Positions 36,237 through 45,567 of a stretch of DNA of 50,974 bases are shown one piece after another. Within the stretch, counting starts at the first letter, position 1. Each line of letters begins with the position of its first letter. The stretch comes from CAYHHI01 sp964356335 (GTDB lineage Bacteria > Arandabacterota > Arandabacteria > Arandabacterales > Arandabacteraceae), in the NCBI GenBank assembly GCA_964356335.1, contig CAYHHI010000023.1:1-50974 (forward strand). The letters run 5' to 3'. The translations under genes and the position numbers were made by a program. Below the pieces are notes generated by a model that saw nothing but the letters and a program-made list of their open reading frames with translations, did not search any database and was not told where the DNA came from.

Positions 36237-38864
36237 TCAATCCTTCCAGTAGAGGATTGCCTCAAGACCCAGTTGGTCGCCGGAGCGAACTCCCGCTACC
36301 CGGGTCTGGGGAGCCTGAGAGGGCTCGACGGGCTTCTCAGTGGCCCGGGCCTTTTCGGCCGCCGTCTCTTCCGCAGCAGTGACTTTCTTCGCCTCGGCAG
36401 CGCCAGCCTCAGGAACCTTTCGGAATGCGGACTTAAGGAGCTCCCGAGCTTCCTCCTCAGACATCTTCTGTGTGGCCCCGACTGCCAGCTCTTTGCCCGG
36501 TGCAAGACCCAGCAACTTACAGGCCTCGGCATACCCGCCACTTAGGGTTACGCCCTTGGCGAGCAATGCACTAGCAGCGGCCGAGTCCCCGGCAGCATAT
36601 TGGATAAGACCTATGTTGAGCCAGATACCAGCATCGGCTGCGTCAGCCTTCAGCGCAGCATTGCAGTGGGCAAGCGCTCCCTTGACATCGCCCTCAGACA
36701 CACTGACAACGGCAAGATCATTATGGGCAGCGGCCGACTGGGGATCGCCGCCGAGCACCTCTTCTAGCCTGGCGCGCGCGTCGCCAACTCGCCCCGCCAG
36801 GAAATAGACGTGCGCCAACTCGATGAGGGCACTCGCTGACGTCTCAAGGTCTTTGTCAATTCCCCCGTAATGTGCGGCGAGATAGGTGTCCCTCCACGAA
36901 GACAGCCCCTCCGTATCCTTTGCGACCATCTCGGCCAGCCTCGCCAGGTCCAGCGAGGCAAGATTGATCGTACCGCCCTGAGGCTCAGTCGGCTCGTATT
37001 GAAGCTGTGCCGCCGCGACGTCCACAAGTTCTGCGCGCCCGCGGGATGCCCAGCTCGCGTAGGATTCAGCGCCAATCCTCCAGGCTTCCGAGAAACCCTT
37101 CCCGATGGCAGTAGTCTCAATCGGAATCCACACACCATCATCTGTGACGACATAGAGATTGTCCTCGACAGCGAGAGCCGAGCGGTTGCGCTCGTGAATG
37201 CCCGTATCGAACATCAGGAACATGTGCCCGGGTACATCAACTATCTTGGTGGCAATGCCGACATTGCCGAGAAGCGCAGCCATCAGGACCGAAGTATCAT
37301 CGCAGTCGCCACTCCTCGACTTCAGCGTCTCTCGCGGATAATGAACCGTGTCAACCGCGTGCGGAGTCTCCGCCATCGCCGAGTAAGGATTGTTGGGATC
37401 GGGAACATAAGCCACGCCGAGCACGGAAAGGGCATCGAAGATGGCGGAAGCGAAACCGATATTGCGGTTCCCGAGAGGATAGGCTTGCTTCTGGGCAACC
37501 TGGCCACACGCATTTCGGGCAAGAGCATCAACCAAGGGATCCTGCGTGGTCACGAATGCAGCGACCTGCGAGACTCCCTGGCCCCAGTCTATGGCCCCCG
37601 GGCCGTAGGCAACACATCGCGCCGATGTCTTCTCGGTTCGCATGAGCCGTTGGCTCTGGTAGGTCGCGGCGATCCGCACTTCGACCGGATGATCGCCGCT
37701 GCGGCCCATCACCTTGTCGGGAATGACTGCGGTCAGCGGAAATGCCTGCGACGCCTTGGGGCGGAGCAAGATGTCCTGCTCCGATGGCGCATCCATCATA
37801 TCCGGAACAAAGACGCTGAGTTTGGCAGATATGGGTTTCTCATCAAGATTCTTCACCATCACCGACCCGAAGGCTTCCCTGGCATAGCTCTTGTGAAGCG
37901 ACATGTAGAGGTCACTCGCCTGCACTTTTTCAATGCGAATCTTGGATGGATTGAAATTGAATGCCATCGAGAATCCAAAGTGGTTCGTGTTTTCGAGCAC
38001 GGGTGGGATGACATATGCATAGTCGAATCGGAATATGCTGTATTGGAGGCCAAAGCCGAAGGCATAGGTGGCATCCTCCGAACCCTCGCGATCTTTCTCG
38101 ATGCCGGCGCGCAGCGAGGCCAGCTTGATGGGGCGGGCCTCGACACCGAAGTGATACCTGTCATCGACATCGAAGGCAACTGTGCCCAGGCTGCGGTAGT
38201 CATAGGATAACCCGCAGCGCACGTTTCTCGGGAATGTCGGGTTTGTGGACTCGTCGCGGCCTCCGATGTAAGTGTCGAAGACATCCTGGGCAACGAGCCC
38301 GACGCGGAGGTTCTTCAGTGGAAAGGCGAGCACGCCAAGGTCGGCCCCCTTGCCCGATTCACTCCTCACATTCACCCCGTCAAGGTCGGTATTCTGGGTG
38401 AGGTACTTGACATTGATACCGGCCGAGACCTTGGGGTGGAAACGCCAGCTGTAGGACAGGTCGAACCTGTTGAGCCCGAATGTGAGCTCGGTGTCATCGA
38501 AACCGGAATGGTACCAGTCCACGGCAACCGCGTGGTTTGGCGATAGAGGAAGCAGAAAGGCGAAGTAATCGTCCTTTATGTCGGCACCGTAGAGGTTGGC
38601 ATGTGTGCCGATTATTTCCTGATGCCCGATCAGCGAGATGCCTGCCGGGTTCCAATAGACAGCGGAGATATCATCGGCCACAGATGAGAATGCGCCGCCC
38701 ATTGCTATGGCGCGCGGGCCAATGGGCACCTGGTAGCTCGGACCGGCCAGGCATGCCGGAACCACGAGGCCCACAGAAGAACAGAGGGACGCGAGCACGG
38801 CTAGCATCCTCAAACTCCGCGGCACCGACACGGCAGGTCGCGGGCGCACGGTATACAGCTTCAT
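36237..38864 (-). CDS. PorV-like outer-membrane barrel fused to transglutaminase-like and TPR domains
   Basis: An 875-aa exported fusion. It has a signal sequence (1-40, CLA/G). Residues about 42-305 form a PorV/PorQ-type barrel of the FadL superfamily, marked by GPRAIAMGGAFSSVADD and ISAVYWNPAGIS. A beta module follows (about 308-415). A transglutaminase-like cysteine domain (about 430-610) has Cys521 in SGDCDDTSVLMAALL, His547 in VPGHMFLMFDTG and the WIPIETT segment. TPR units (about 680-790), a helix SEEEARELLKSAF, an Ala/Glu/Lys-rich linker and a C-terminus AGVRSGDQLGLEAILYWKD complete it. PorV is the outer-membrane shuttle of T9SS, which delivers cargo to the PorU cysteine sortase. Fusion of a PorV-like barrel to another cysteine domain next to T9SS-type cargo is striking. 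GGGGAGG precedes the start; the propeller gene ends 26 bp upstream. Confidence 0.85.
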   Translation of the reverse strand: MKLYTVRPRPAVSVPRSLRMLAVLASLCSSVGLVVPACLAGPSYQVPIGPRAIAMGGAFSSVADDISAVYWNPAGISLIGHQEIIGTHANLYGADIKDDYFAFLLPLSPNHAVAVDWYHSGFDDTELTFGLNRFDLSYSWRFHPKVSAGINVKYLTQNTDLDGVNVRSESGKGADLGVLAFPLKNLRVGLVAQDVFDTYIGGRDESTNPTFPRNVRCGLSYDYRSLGTVAFDVDDRYHFGVEARPIKLASLRAGIEKDREGSEDATYAFGFGLQYSIFRFDYAYVIPPVLENTNHFGFSMAFNFNPSKIRIEKVQASDLYMSLHKSYAREAFGSVMVKNLDEKPISAKLSVFVPDMMDAPSEQDILLRPKASQAFPLTAVIPDKVMGRSGDHPVEVRIAATYQSQRLMRTEKTSARCVAYGPGAIDWGQGVSQVAAFVTTQDPLVDALARNACGQVAQKQAYPLGNRNIGFASAIFDALSVLGVAYVPDPNNPYSAMAETPHAVDTVHYPRETLKSRSGDCDDTSVLMAALLGNVGIATKIVDVPGHMFLMFDTGIHERNRSALAVEDNLYVVTDDGVWIPIETTAIGKGFSEAWRIGAESYASWASRGRAELVDVAAAQLQYEPTEPQGGTINLASLDLARLAEMVAKDTEGLSSWRDTYLAAHYGGIDKDLETSASALIELAHVYFLAGRVGDARARLEEVLGGDPQSAAAHNDLAVVSVSEGDVKGALAHCNAALKADAADAGIWLNIGLIQYAAGDSAAASALLAKGVTLSGGYAEACKLLGLAPGKELAVGATQKMSEEEARELLKSAFRKVPEAGAAEAKKVTAAEETAAEKARATEKPVEPSQAPQTRVAGVRSGDQLGLEAILYWKD

Positions 38865-38890
38865 GACGAACCTCCCCTCTTTGACTTCCC

Positions 38891-41800
38891 TTATCGCACG
38901 ATGGAGACCGTCTTAGTCTTGGTCCCCCCCAAAGCTTCTATCGTTATGAAGTACAAACCCGCGGGTGCGAGCTCCGCATCACCATCGCGCCCGTCCCAGC
39001 GTACCAGATTGGCCCCGGCGTTCATCTCTTGTCCCGATGTGACTGTACGGACCAGTCGCCCCGCGCGATTGAAGACCCTAACGGTCACCGGCGCGGGCTT
39101 GCCCAGGCTGAAACCTATGGACACCTCGCGGTCCCCGAACGCCCCCTGGGGTGAGAATACGCGGGGTGTCAGCGTGAACTGCGCCAAACCATGAATGTCG
39201 GTTGCCGCGGTACTCGCAGGGGTGTCCTCAAACAGGCTGTACCTGCCGGCACCAGAAATGATTGCAGATATGCGTTCGGTCTCCGTATCGGCGGTGCCGC
39301 CGATACGATGCCACGTTGAGTCCGCTCCGAACGAATAGAAGGCCAACCCCGCTGCAGTGCCAGTGAGCTCCAGACCCGCGAAAGAAACGTCGAGGGTCGC
39401 GGGCTTTTCGAGCGCCACACCACCCCACGAGATATCGTATCCGGTAAGCGCACGCCTTGGGCCACCCGGCAGCTCTTCGGGCACCAGAGAATCAGCGAGC
39501 GCGGTAATTGTCACTACTGCATCTCGGGCGAAGGCATGCGGGGGGAAGTACATGTGCGCCTCGCGCTCGGTTGTATACATCTCGCCGCCCCCGCTACTGC
39601 TAATAAGGGCCGGCGAGGTCTCGTCGGCCCAAGGAGCCTGGTTATCGACGATCACCTCGACCAGGGCCGTACCGGTAAGGCCCAGTGTATCTGTGACGGA
39701 AAGCTGCAGATCATAGTTCCCGTCCGGGATTGACGTGGTGTTCCAGGTTGCAAGCGCACCTCTCCCCACGGGGTCCACGGATTCCGCTAAGGACACCCAA
39801 GCAGAGGTTCCCGACGGGCGGAAACCGACGCTATAGTGCTTGAAGCGTTGGTCTGAGGCTGACCCTATGATTGTGAAGGTGTCCCTTATTGCCTGTCCGA
39901 ACGTGGGCGAGGCAATGATCGGGGCCGGTGGGGTAGCATCGATCTCAAAGATGCACTCGGCCGGTGTCAACTCGACGTTGCCCATGCTGTCGCGCGCTTT
40001 CACCCTGAATACGTGCTCGCCATCGGAAAGATCGGCGGCCATCCAGAGGCTAGTCGGAGACCAATCAGTCCAGGGAGAACCATCGAAGGAATATGAGAAG
40101 GTGACGCCCCACACATCGCGAAAGGCCGCGCTGAACGTGATGGCATGGGTAGTGCTCGTAGAAAGCGGAAGAGGCCGTGATACAAGAACCGTGTGTGGAG
40201 GTACTCGATCTGGTTCATGGCGTGTCACCCCTAGACCCGTCCCAAACCAGAAATTCCCCGAATGGTCCTCAAGGATCGATTGCACATAGTTGTCCGCAAG
40301 CCCGTCAGTTGTTGTGAACGTACACCAGCTCACACCATCGTACCGACTCACTCCGCCAGATATCGTCCCGAACCAGAGACTCCCTGAACGATCCTCAAGG
40401 ATCGAATACACACAGTTGTTCCCAAGCCCGTCAGCTGTTGTGAACGTGCGCCAACTCTGCCCATCATACCGACTCACTCCTCCCCTGTACGTCCCGAACC
40501 AGAGATTCCCTGACCGATCCTCAAGGATCGAATACACGTAGCTATCCGCAAGCCCATCAGCTGTTGTGAACGTGCGCCAACTCACTCCATCATACCGGCT
40601 CGCTCCTCCAAACGCCGTGCCGAACCAAAGATTCCCCGACCCATCCTCAAGAATCGGGTACACCTCGTTGGCCGCAAGCCCGTCAACCGTCGTGAACGTA
40701 CGCCAACTCACTCCGTCATACCGACTTACTCCACCGTATGTCCCAAACCAGAGATTCCCTGAACGATCCTCAAGAATCGAATGCACGTCGTTGGCCGCAA
40801 GCCCGTCAGCTGTTGTGAACGTGCGCCAACTCACTCCATCATACCGGCTCGCTCCTCGATACGTCCCGAACCACAGATTCCCTGAACGATCCTCAAGAAT
40901 CGAATGCACCTCGTTGTTCGCAAGCCCATCAGCTGTTGTGAACGTACGCCAACTCGCCCCATCGTACCGACTCACTCCACCGAATGTCCCAAACCAGAGA
41001 TTCCCTGAACGATCCTCAAGAATAGAACTCACGTACTGCTCCGCAAGCCCGTCAACCGTCGTGAACGTACGCCAACTCGCCCCATCATAGCGGCTCGCTC
41101 CGAAACCTGTCCCAAACCAGAGATTCCCTGAACGATCCTCAAGAATAGAACCAACCCAGTCGTTCGCAAGCCCGTCAGCTGTTGTGAACGTGCGCCAACT
41201 CACTCCATCGTACCGACTCACTCCTCCGAAGCACCCGAACCAGAGATTCCCTGACCCATCCTCAAGAACGGAAAGCACAAAGTTTATGGCAAGTCCGTCA
41301 GCTGTTGTGAACGTACGCCAGCTCTCGCCATCATACCGACTCACTCCTCCAGTCGTCCCAAACCAAAGATTCCCTGACCGATCCTCAACAATTGAAGTCA
41401 CCCGGTTGTACGCAAGCCCGTCGGCTGTTGTGAATGTGCGCCAACTCACTCCATCATACCGACTCACTCCTCCTCCGTTCGTCCCGAACCAGAGATTCCC
41501 TGAACGATCCTCAAGAATCGAATGCACGTCGTTGTTCGCAAGCCCGTCAGCTGTTGTGAACGTACGCCAACTCACTCCATCATACCGACTCGCTCCTCCG
41601 GCTGTCCCAAACCAGAGGTTCCCGCCACGGTCCTCCAGGATCACGTCCACGCTGTCGCTTGCCAGGCCATCAGATCTTGTATAGGTCCGCCAACTTACAC
41701 CGTCATATCGACTCACTCCGGCCCTGTACGTCCCGAACCAGAGATTCCCTGAACGATCCTCAACAATCGAGAACACATACTGCCCCGCAAGCCCGTCAGC

Positions 41801-42013
41801 TGTCCTGAACGTAAGCCAATTCACTCCATCATACCGACTCGCTCCCCCATACGTCCCGAACCAGAGATTCCCTGAACGATCCTCTAGAATCGAAGTCACA
41901 TGTTTGTCCGCAAGCCCGTCAGCCACGGTGTACGTATACCACTCGGCTCTTGCCGAACTGGCGCACGCCACGCCGATGACCATCGCAAGCAGGATGCCTC
42001 GCCAAGCCTTCAT
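38891..42013 (-). CDS. Exported regulator-propeller protein with Y_Y_Y-like domain and sorting domain (paralogue 1)
   Basis: A 1040-aa exported protein. It has a signal peptide (1-23, ARA/E). Fourteen Reg_prop repeats of about 41 residues follow (about 24-602), each with ILEDRSGNLWFGT, VSRYDGVSWRTFTTADGL. A Y_Y_Y-like Ig domain (about 605-695, FSYSFDGSPWTDWSP), a second Ig (to about 794), a ZU5-like domain (about 800-935, MYFPPHAFARDAVVTI) and an FlgD-like Ig (about 955-1040) ending TVSIVR complete it. Fourteen blades plus Y_Y_Y is the sensor half of hybrid two-component systems that detect oligosaccharides. Here no membrane helix or kinase follows; the protein is secreted instead. It lacks a 44-residue insertion found in its three paralogues. 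GAGGGGGTAGG precedes the start. The barrel gene lies 26 bp downstream. Confidence 0.88.
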   Translation of the reverse strand: MKAWRGILLAMVIGVACASSARAEWYTYTVADGLADKHVTSILEDRSGNLWFGTYGGASRYDGVNWLTFRTADGLAGQYVFSIVEDRSGNLWFGTYRAGVSRYDGVSWRTYTRSDGLASDSVDVILEDRGGNLWFGTAGGASRYDGVSWRTFTTADGLANNDVHSILEDRSGNLWFGTNGGGVSRYDGVSWRTFTTADGLAYNRVTSIVEDRSGNLWFGTTGGVSRYDGESWRTFTTADGLAINFVLSVLEDGSGNLWFGCFGGVSRYDGVSWRTFTTADGLANDWVGSILEDRSGNLWFGTGFGASRYDGASWRTFTTVDGLAEQYVSSILEDRSGNLWFGTFGGVSRYDGASWRTFTTADGLANNEVHSILEDRSGNLWFGTYRGASRYDGVSWRTFTTADGLAANDVHSILEDRSGNLWFGTYGGVSRYDGVSWRTFTTVDGLAANEVYPILEDGSGNLWFGTAFGGASRYDGVSWRTFTTADGLADSYVYSILEDRSGNLWFGTYRGGVSRYDGQSWRTFTTADGLGNNCVYSILEDRSGSLWFGTISGGVSRYDGVSWCTFTTTDGLADNYVQSILEDHSGNFWFGTGLGVTRHEPDRVPPHTVLVSRPLPLSTSTTHAITFSAAFRDVWGVTFSYSFDGSPWTDWSPTSLWMAADLSDGEHVFRVKARDSMGNVELTPAECIFEIDATPPAPIIASPTFGQAIRDTFTIIGSASDQRFKHYSVGFRPSGTSAWVSLAESVDPVGRGALATWNTTSIPDGNYDLQLSVTDTLGLTGTALVEVIVDNQAPWADETSPALISSSGGGEMYTTEREAHMYFPPHAFARDAVVTITALADSLVPEELPGGPRRALTGYDISWGGVALEKPATLDVSFAGLELTGTAAGLAFYSFGADSTWHRIGGTADTETERISAIISGAGRYSLFEDTPASTAATDIHGLAQFTLTPRVFSPQGAFGDREVSIGFSLGKPAPVTVRVFNRAGRLVRTVTSGQEMNAGANLVRWDGRDGDAELAPAGLYFITIEALGGTKTKTVSIVR
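40206..41944 (-). repeat. Tandem DNA repeat encoding 14 Reg_prop units (paralogue 1)
   Basis: Fourteen in-frame units of 123-126 bp. Variation concentrates in two short stretches per unit, after GLA and after WFGT, with a nearly fixed framework between. Confidence 0.85.
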
Positions 42014-42214
42014 ATCCTACCCCCTCAACGATTGACCCGGCTGCAGGAGCTCATGACCCGATTCAACCGTCGCAGCTCTTTGCCGTCGAGATCGTCGAAC
42101 AGCATACCGACTCGCCCCTCAGGCTGAAATCATTACTACAACCGAGCACCGATAGCACATCAAAGTTCGAAGCCAAAGCCCCCATCGCTTGACAGAATCG
42201 CGCCGGCACCGCTC
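42014..42214 (-). other. Intergenic leader of paralogue 1, related to 48694-48814
   Basis: The 125 bp next to the start closely match the gap upstream of paralogue 3 (48694-48814), for example over CTTTGCCGTCGAGATCGTC. Gene and leader were therefore duplicated together. A possible promoter further upstream on the minus strand reads TTGATG, 17 bp, TGTAGT, a weak match. Confidence 0.5.
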
Positions 42215-45200
42215 TTATCTCACTACTGCCAGCGTCTTCACTTCCTTCCGCCCCAAGGCTTCCACCACCACCAAATACACCCCACCCTGCACAAGGTTGG
42301 CGTCGGAATCGCGGCCGTCCCAGCGCACCAGGTTGGCCCCTGCGTTCATCTGCTGGCCGGAGGCGACCTCCCGCACCAGACGGCCTGCCCGGTTATATAC
42401 CTTCACCATCACTGGCCCCGAGCGACCCAGCGTGAAACCGATCGCCGCCTCCTCGCTTGCAAGGGCTCCGCGAGGGGAGAACACACGGGGGGTCACCACA
42501 AGATCCGATAGAGTTGGTGGGCCTGATACACGAGCAGTCTCTCCATAGATCGCATACCGACCGGGCTCACTGATAGGTGTCGAAATACGCTCGGCCGAAG
42601 GGTCAACCGTCCCACCTAAGCGCCTCCAGGTCGAATCAGAGCCAAACATATAGAGGGCCAGCGTTCCATCTACTGGCGGTGAATGCCCCTCTGAGACTAA
42701 CTTCCCGATATCACCAGTCCACGAGGTGACCGGCACCGGGCTGGATTCCCCCTCGTCTGAAACCTTGGTCGATCGCTGGATATCGCCGCACTGCGAGGCC
42801 GTGAGCGACATCTCCGGAACCGCATAGGACATCTCCAGGGTCGCCGGCTTACCCAGCACAGCGACGCCCCAAGATATTTCATAGCCAGCCAGCACCCGCC
42901 GGGCACCATTCGAAACTGTGTCAGGCACATCAGAATCTGCCAGCGCCGATATACCCACCTCAGTATCTTGCCTGAAGGCGAGCGGAGGAAAGTACAGGTG
43001 TACCTCCTCGTTAGTCGTATAGATGTCACCACCGCGCGAGGTGTTTATTACCGCCGGCGCCGTCTGATCTGCCCACGGCTCGTGGTTATCCACAATCACC
43101 CTGACCAGGGCGGTGCCGGTGAGCCATAGGGTATCCGTCACCGAAAGCCGCAACTCATAGTCTCCGTCAGGCAAAGGAAGCGTATTCCAACCGGCGAGTG
43201 CGCCATCAGCAACGGGTGAAAACGATTCGCCCAGAGTGTCCAGCACTGCGCCAGATGAAGAGCGCAACTCGACAAGGTACTTTTTGAATCTCAAATCCGC
43301 CGCAGTCCCACGGATCACAACCGAATCCCGCACCGCCTGGTCGGACGCAGGGGACCTGATTATTGGCACCGGCGGAGCTGCATCGATCTCAAACCTGCAC
43401 ACGGCAGGTGTCGGATCGACATTGCCGATTTTGTCACGCGCTTTCACCTCGAACACATGCTCGCCATCGGCGAGGCCCGCCCCCTGGCAGGAGTTGGTCG
43501 GCGACCACTCCGACCACGAAGACCCATCAAAAGAGTAGGAGAAAGCAATGCCGTCGACTTCGCGAAACGCCGCCGCGAACGTGATTGCCCATGTGGTGCT
43601 GGCAGAGAGATTGGGAGGCCTGAGCGAGATCACCGTCTGAGGAGGGACCCGATCGGGTTCGTGCTTGATAACGCCCGCTCCATACGAACCTAACCAGAGG
43701 CAGCCGCGACGATCCTCAACCATAGCTTCGATGTTCTCACTCGCGAGGCCATCGGTCAGCCCATAGGTCCCCCAATTCGTGCCATCGTACCGACTCACTC
43801 CACCTCCTCCCGTCCCGAACCACAGATTGCCACTGCGATCCTCCAGAATGGCTTTCACCTCGCTATCAGCCAGGCCTTCGGCGGTCGTATAGGTTTGCCA
43901 ACTCGCACCGTCATACCGACTCACTCCATATAACGTTCCGAACCAGAGATTCCCTGAACGATCCTCAAGAATCGAATTCACCCGGTTGTCTGCAAGGCCG
44001 TCAGCAGTCGTGTACGTACGAAAACTCACACCATCATAACGACTCACTCCTCCCCCATACGTCCCAAACCAGAGATTCCCTGACCGATCCTCGAGAATCG
44101 AGACCACGTCCTTGCCGGGAAGCCCGTCAGATGCTGTGTACGTAAGCCAAGTCACCCCGTCATACCGACTCACTCCTCCCCCATACGTCCCAAACCAGAG
44201 ATTCTCATTGCGATCCTCAAAAAGCGAATACACAACGTTGTTCGCAAGCCCGTCAGCTGTCGTATAAGTACGCCAACTCACGCGGTCGTACCGGCTTGCT
44301 CCTCCAGGCGTCCCAAACCAGAGGCTGCCTGAACGATCCTCGAGAGTCGAGTACACAGAGTTGTGCGCGAGCCCATCAGCAGTTGTGAATGCACGCCAAC
44401 TCACACCATCATACCAACTCACTCCTGCCCCATATGTCCCGAACCAGAGGCCCCCTGAACGATCCTCAAGAATCGAAGCCACATATTTGCCCACAAGGCC
44501 GTCGGCAGTCGCGTAGGTTCGCCAACTCACGCCATCATACCGACTCACTCCTTCAGTCGTCCCAAACCAGAGGTTTCCTGAATGATCCTCAAGAATCGAC
44601 TTGAGCTGGTCGGCCACAAGGCCGTCGGCAGTCGTGTGGGTTCGCCAACTCACACCATCATACCGACTGGCTCCTTCACTCGTCCCAAACCAGAGATTCC
44701 CACTGCGATCCTCGACAATCGAATGCACATTGTTGCTTGCAAGCCCGTCAGCTGTTGTGAACGTGCGCCAACTCGCCCCATCATACCGACTCACCCCATT
44801 CGAGAGTGTCCCAAACCAGAGATTCCCACTGCGATCCTCAAGAATCGACAGCACCGAGCCGAGAACGAGCCCGTCAGCTTCCCTGAACGTACGCCAGCTC
44901 ACCCCGTCATACCGACTCACTCCTGCGCCAGTCCCAAACCAGAGGGCTCCTGAATCATCCTCAAGAATAGAGAATACGGTGTTGCTTGCAAGTCCGTCAT
45001 CCGTTGTGTACCTGCGCCAACTCACACCGTCGTACCGACTCAGCCCTTCGTAAGTCCCAAACCAAAGGGCTCCTGAACGATCCTCAAGAATCGAGAGCAC
45101 ATAGTTGTCCGCTAGCCCGTCCGCTTCCGTGAACGTACGCCAACTCACTCCGTCGTACTGACTCACTCCTCCTCTAAACGTCCCAAACCAGAGGTTCCCC

Positions 45201-45463
45201 GAATGATCCTCACAGATCGAGATCACGTAGTTGTACGCAAGCCCGTCCGCTTCTGTGAACGTACGCCAAATCACACCATCATACCGACTCAGCCCGTAGA
45301 TTCCCCCGAACCAGATGTTCCCACTGCGGTCCTCCAACATTGACAACACCTGGGAATCCACCAGCCCATCTACCTTTGTATAGGTGTACCACCCGGGTCG
45401 GGCCGTCCCGGCGAGTATCGAGAGCAGTGCTGCTGCAAGTAAAATTATACGCGCTGCCTGCAT
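42215..45463 (-). CDS. Exported regulator-propeller protein (paralogue 2)
   Basis: A 1082-aa exported protein of the same plan. It has a signal peptide (1-23, TARP region), 14 Reg_prop units (about 24-600), a Y_Y_Y-like Ig, a second Ig, a ZU5-like domain, the 44-residue insertion (encoded by 42665-42796) and an FlgD-like Ig ending TLAVVR. Its repeats are the most diverged of the four genes. The frame is open to an ATG at 45571, but the start at 45463 was chosen: GAGGTG lies 4-5 bp upstream, and the signal peptide begins there. An ATG at 45475 lacks a ribosome site. The leader can form alternative hairpins covering the ribosome site. Confidence 0.85.
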   Translation of the reverse strand: MQAARIILLAAALLSILAGTARPGWYTYTKVDGLVDSQVLSMLEDRSGNIWFGGIYGLSRYDGVIWRTFTEADGLAYNYVISICEDHSGNLWFGTFRGGVSQYDGVSWRTFTEADGLADNYVLSILEDRSGALWFGTYEGLSRYDGVSWRRYTTDDGLASNTVFSILEDDSGALWFGTGAGVSRYDGVSWRTFREADGLVLGSVLSILEDRSGNLWFGTLSNGVSRYDGASWRTFTTADGLASNNVHSIVEDRSGNLWFGTSEGASRYDGVSWRTHTTADGLVADQLKSILEDHSGNLWFGTTEGVSRYDGVSWRTYATADGLVGKYVASILEDRSGGLWFGTYGAGVSWYDGVSWRAFTTADGLAHNSVYSTLEDRSGSLWFGTPGGASRYDRVSWRTYTTADGLANNVVYSLFEDRNENLWFGTYGGGVSRYDGVTWLTYTASDGLPGKDVVSILEDRSGNLWFGTYGGGVSRYDGVSFRTYTTADGLADNRVNSILEDRSGNLWFGTLYGVSRYDGASWQTYTTAEGLADSEVKAILEDRSGNLWFGTGGGGVSRYDGTNWGTYGLTDGLASENIEAMVEDRRGCLWLGSYGAGVIKHEPDRVPPQTVISLRPPNLSASTTWAITFAAAFREVDGIAFSYSFDGSSWSEWSPTNSCQGAGLADGEHVFEVKARDKIGNVDPTPAVCRFEIDAAPPVPIIRSPASDQAVRDSVVIRGTAADLRFKKYLVELRSSSGAVLDTLGESFSPVADGALAGWNTLPLPDGDYELRLSVTDTLWLTGTALVRVIVDNHEPWADQTAPAVINTSRGGDIYTTNEEVHLYFPPLAFRQDTEVGISALADSDVPDTVSNGARRVLAGYEISWGVAVLGKPATLEMSYAVPEMSLTASQCGDIQRSTKVSDEGESSPVPVTSWTGDIGKLVSEGHSPPVDGTLALYMFGSDSTWRRLGGTVDPSAERISTPISEPGRYAIYGETARVSGPPTLSDLVVTPRVFSPRGALASEEAAIGFTLGRSGPVMVKVYNRAGRLVREVASGQQMNAGANLVRWDGRDSDANLVQGGVYLVVVEALGRKEVKTLAVVR
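42665..42796 (-). repeat. In-frame 132-bp insertion, copy in paralogue 2
   Basis: Forty-four codons, from SQCGDIQRST to HSPPVDG, lie between SLTA and TLALYMF. They are absent from paralogue 1, where the flanking residues join directly. The DNA from 42601 to about 42818 is identical by eye to 45954-46171. Confidence 0.75.
43660..45394 (-). repeat. Tandem DNA repeat encoding 14 Reg_prop units (paralogue 2)
   Basis: Fourteen units of 123-126 bp, more diverged from each other than those of paralogues 1, 3 and 4. Confidence 0.85.
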
Positions 45464-45500
45464 GCTACACCTCATCGCAGGTGCTTCAACCCACACCTGC
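45463..45500 (-). promoter_or_regulatory. Leader with two mutually exclusive hairpins over the ribosome site of paralogue 2
   Basis: On the minus strand GCAGGTG (45500-45494), a 10-nt loop and CACCTGC (45483-45477) form a 7-bp stem. The same CACCT (45483-45479) can instead pair with AGGTG (45472-45468), part of the ribosome site, across the 6-nt loop GCGATG. The first fold frees and the second hides the ribosome site. The stems are short, so the switch is a hypothesis. Confidence 0.4.
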
Positions 45501-45567
45501 CCACCATGCCATCTCCCTGCCCGTGCCCATTGCCACAGGCACCACCACAAACCATTAATCTTGTCTC

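Noticed and set aside
36870..38210. Plus-strand open frame of 446 codons
   Set aside because: Antisense to the barrel-transglutaminase gene, whose domains and ribosome site are clear.
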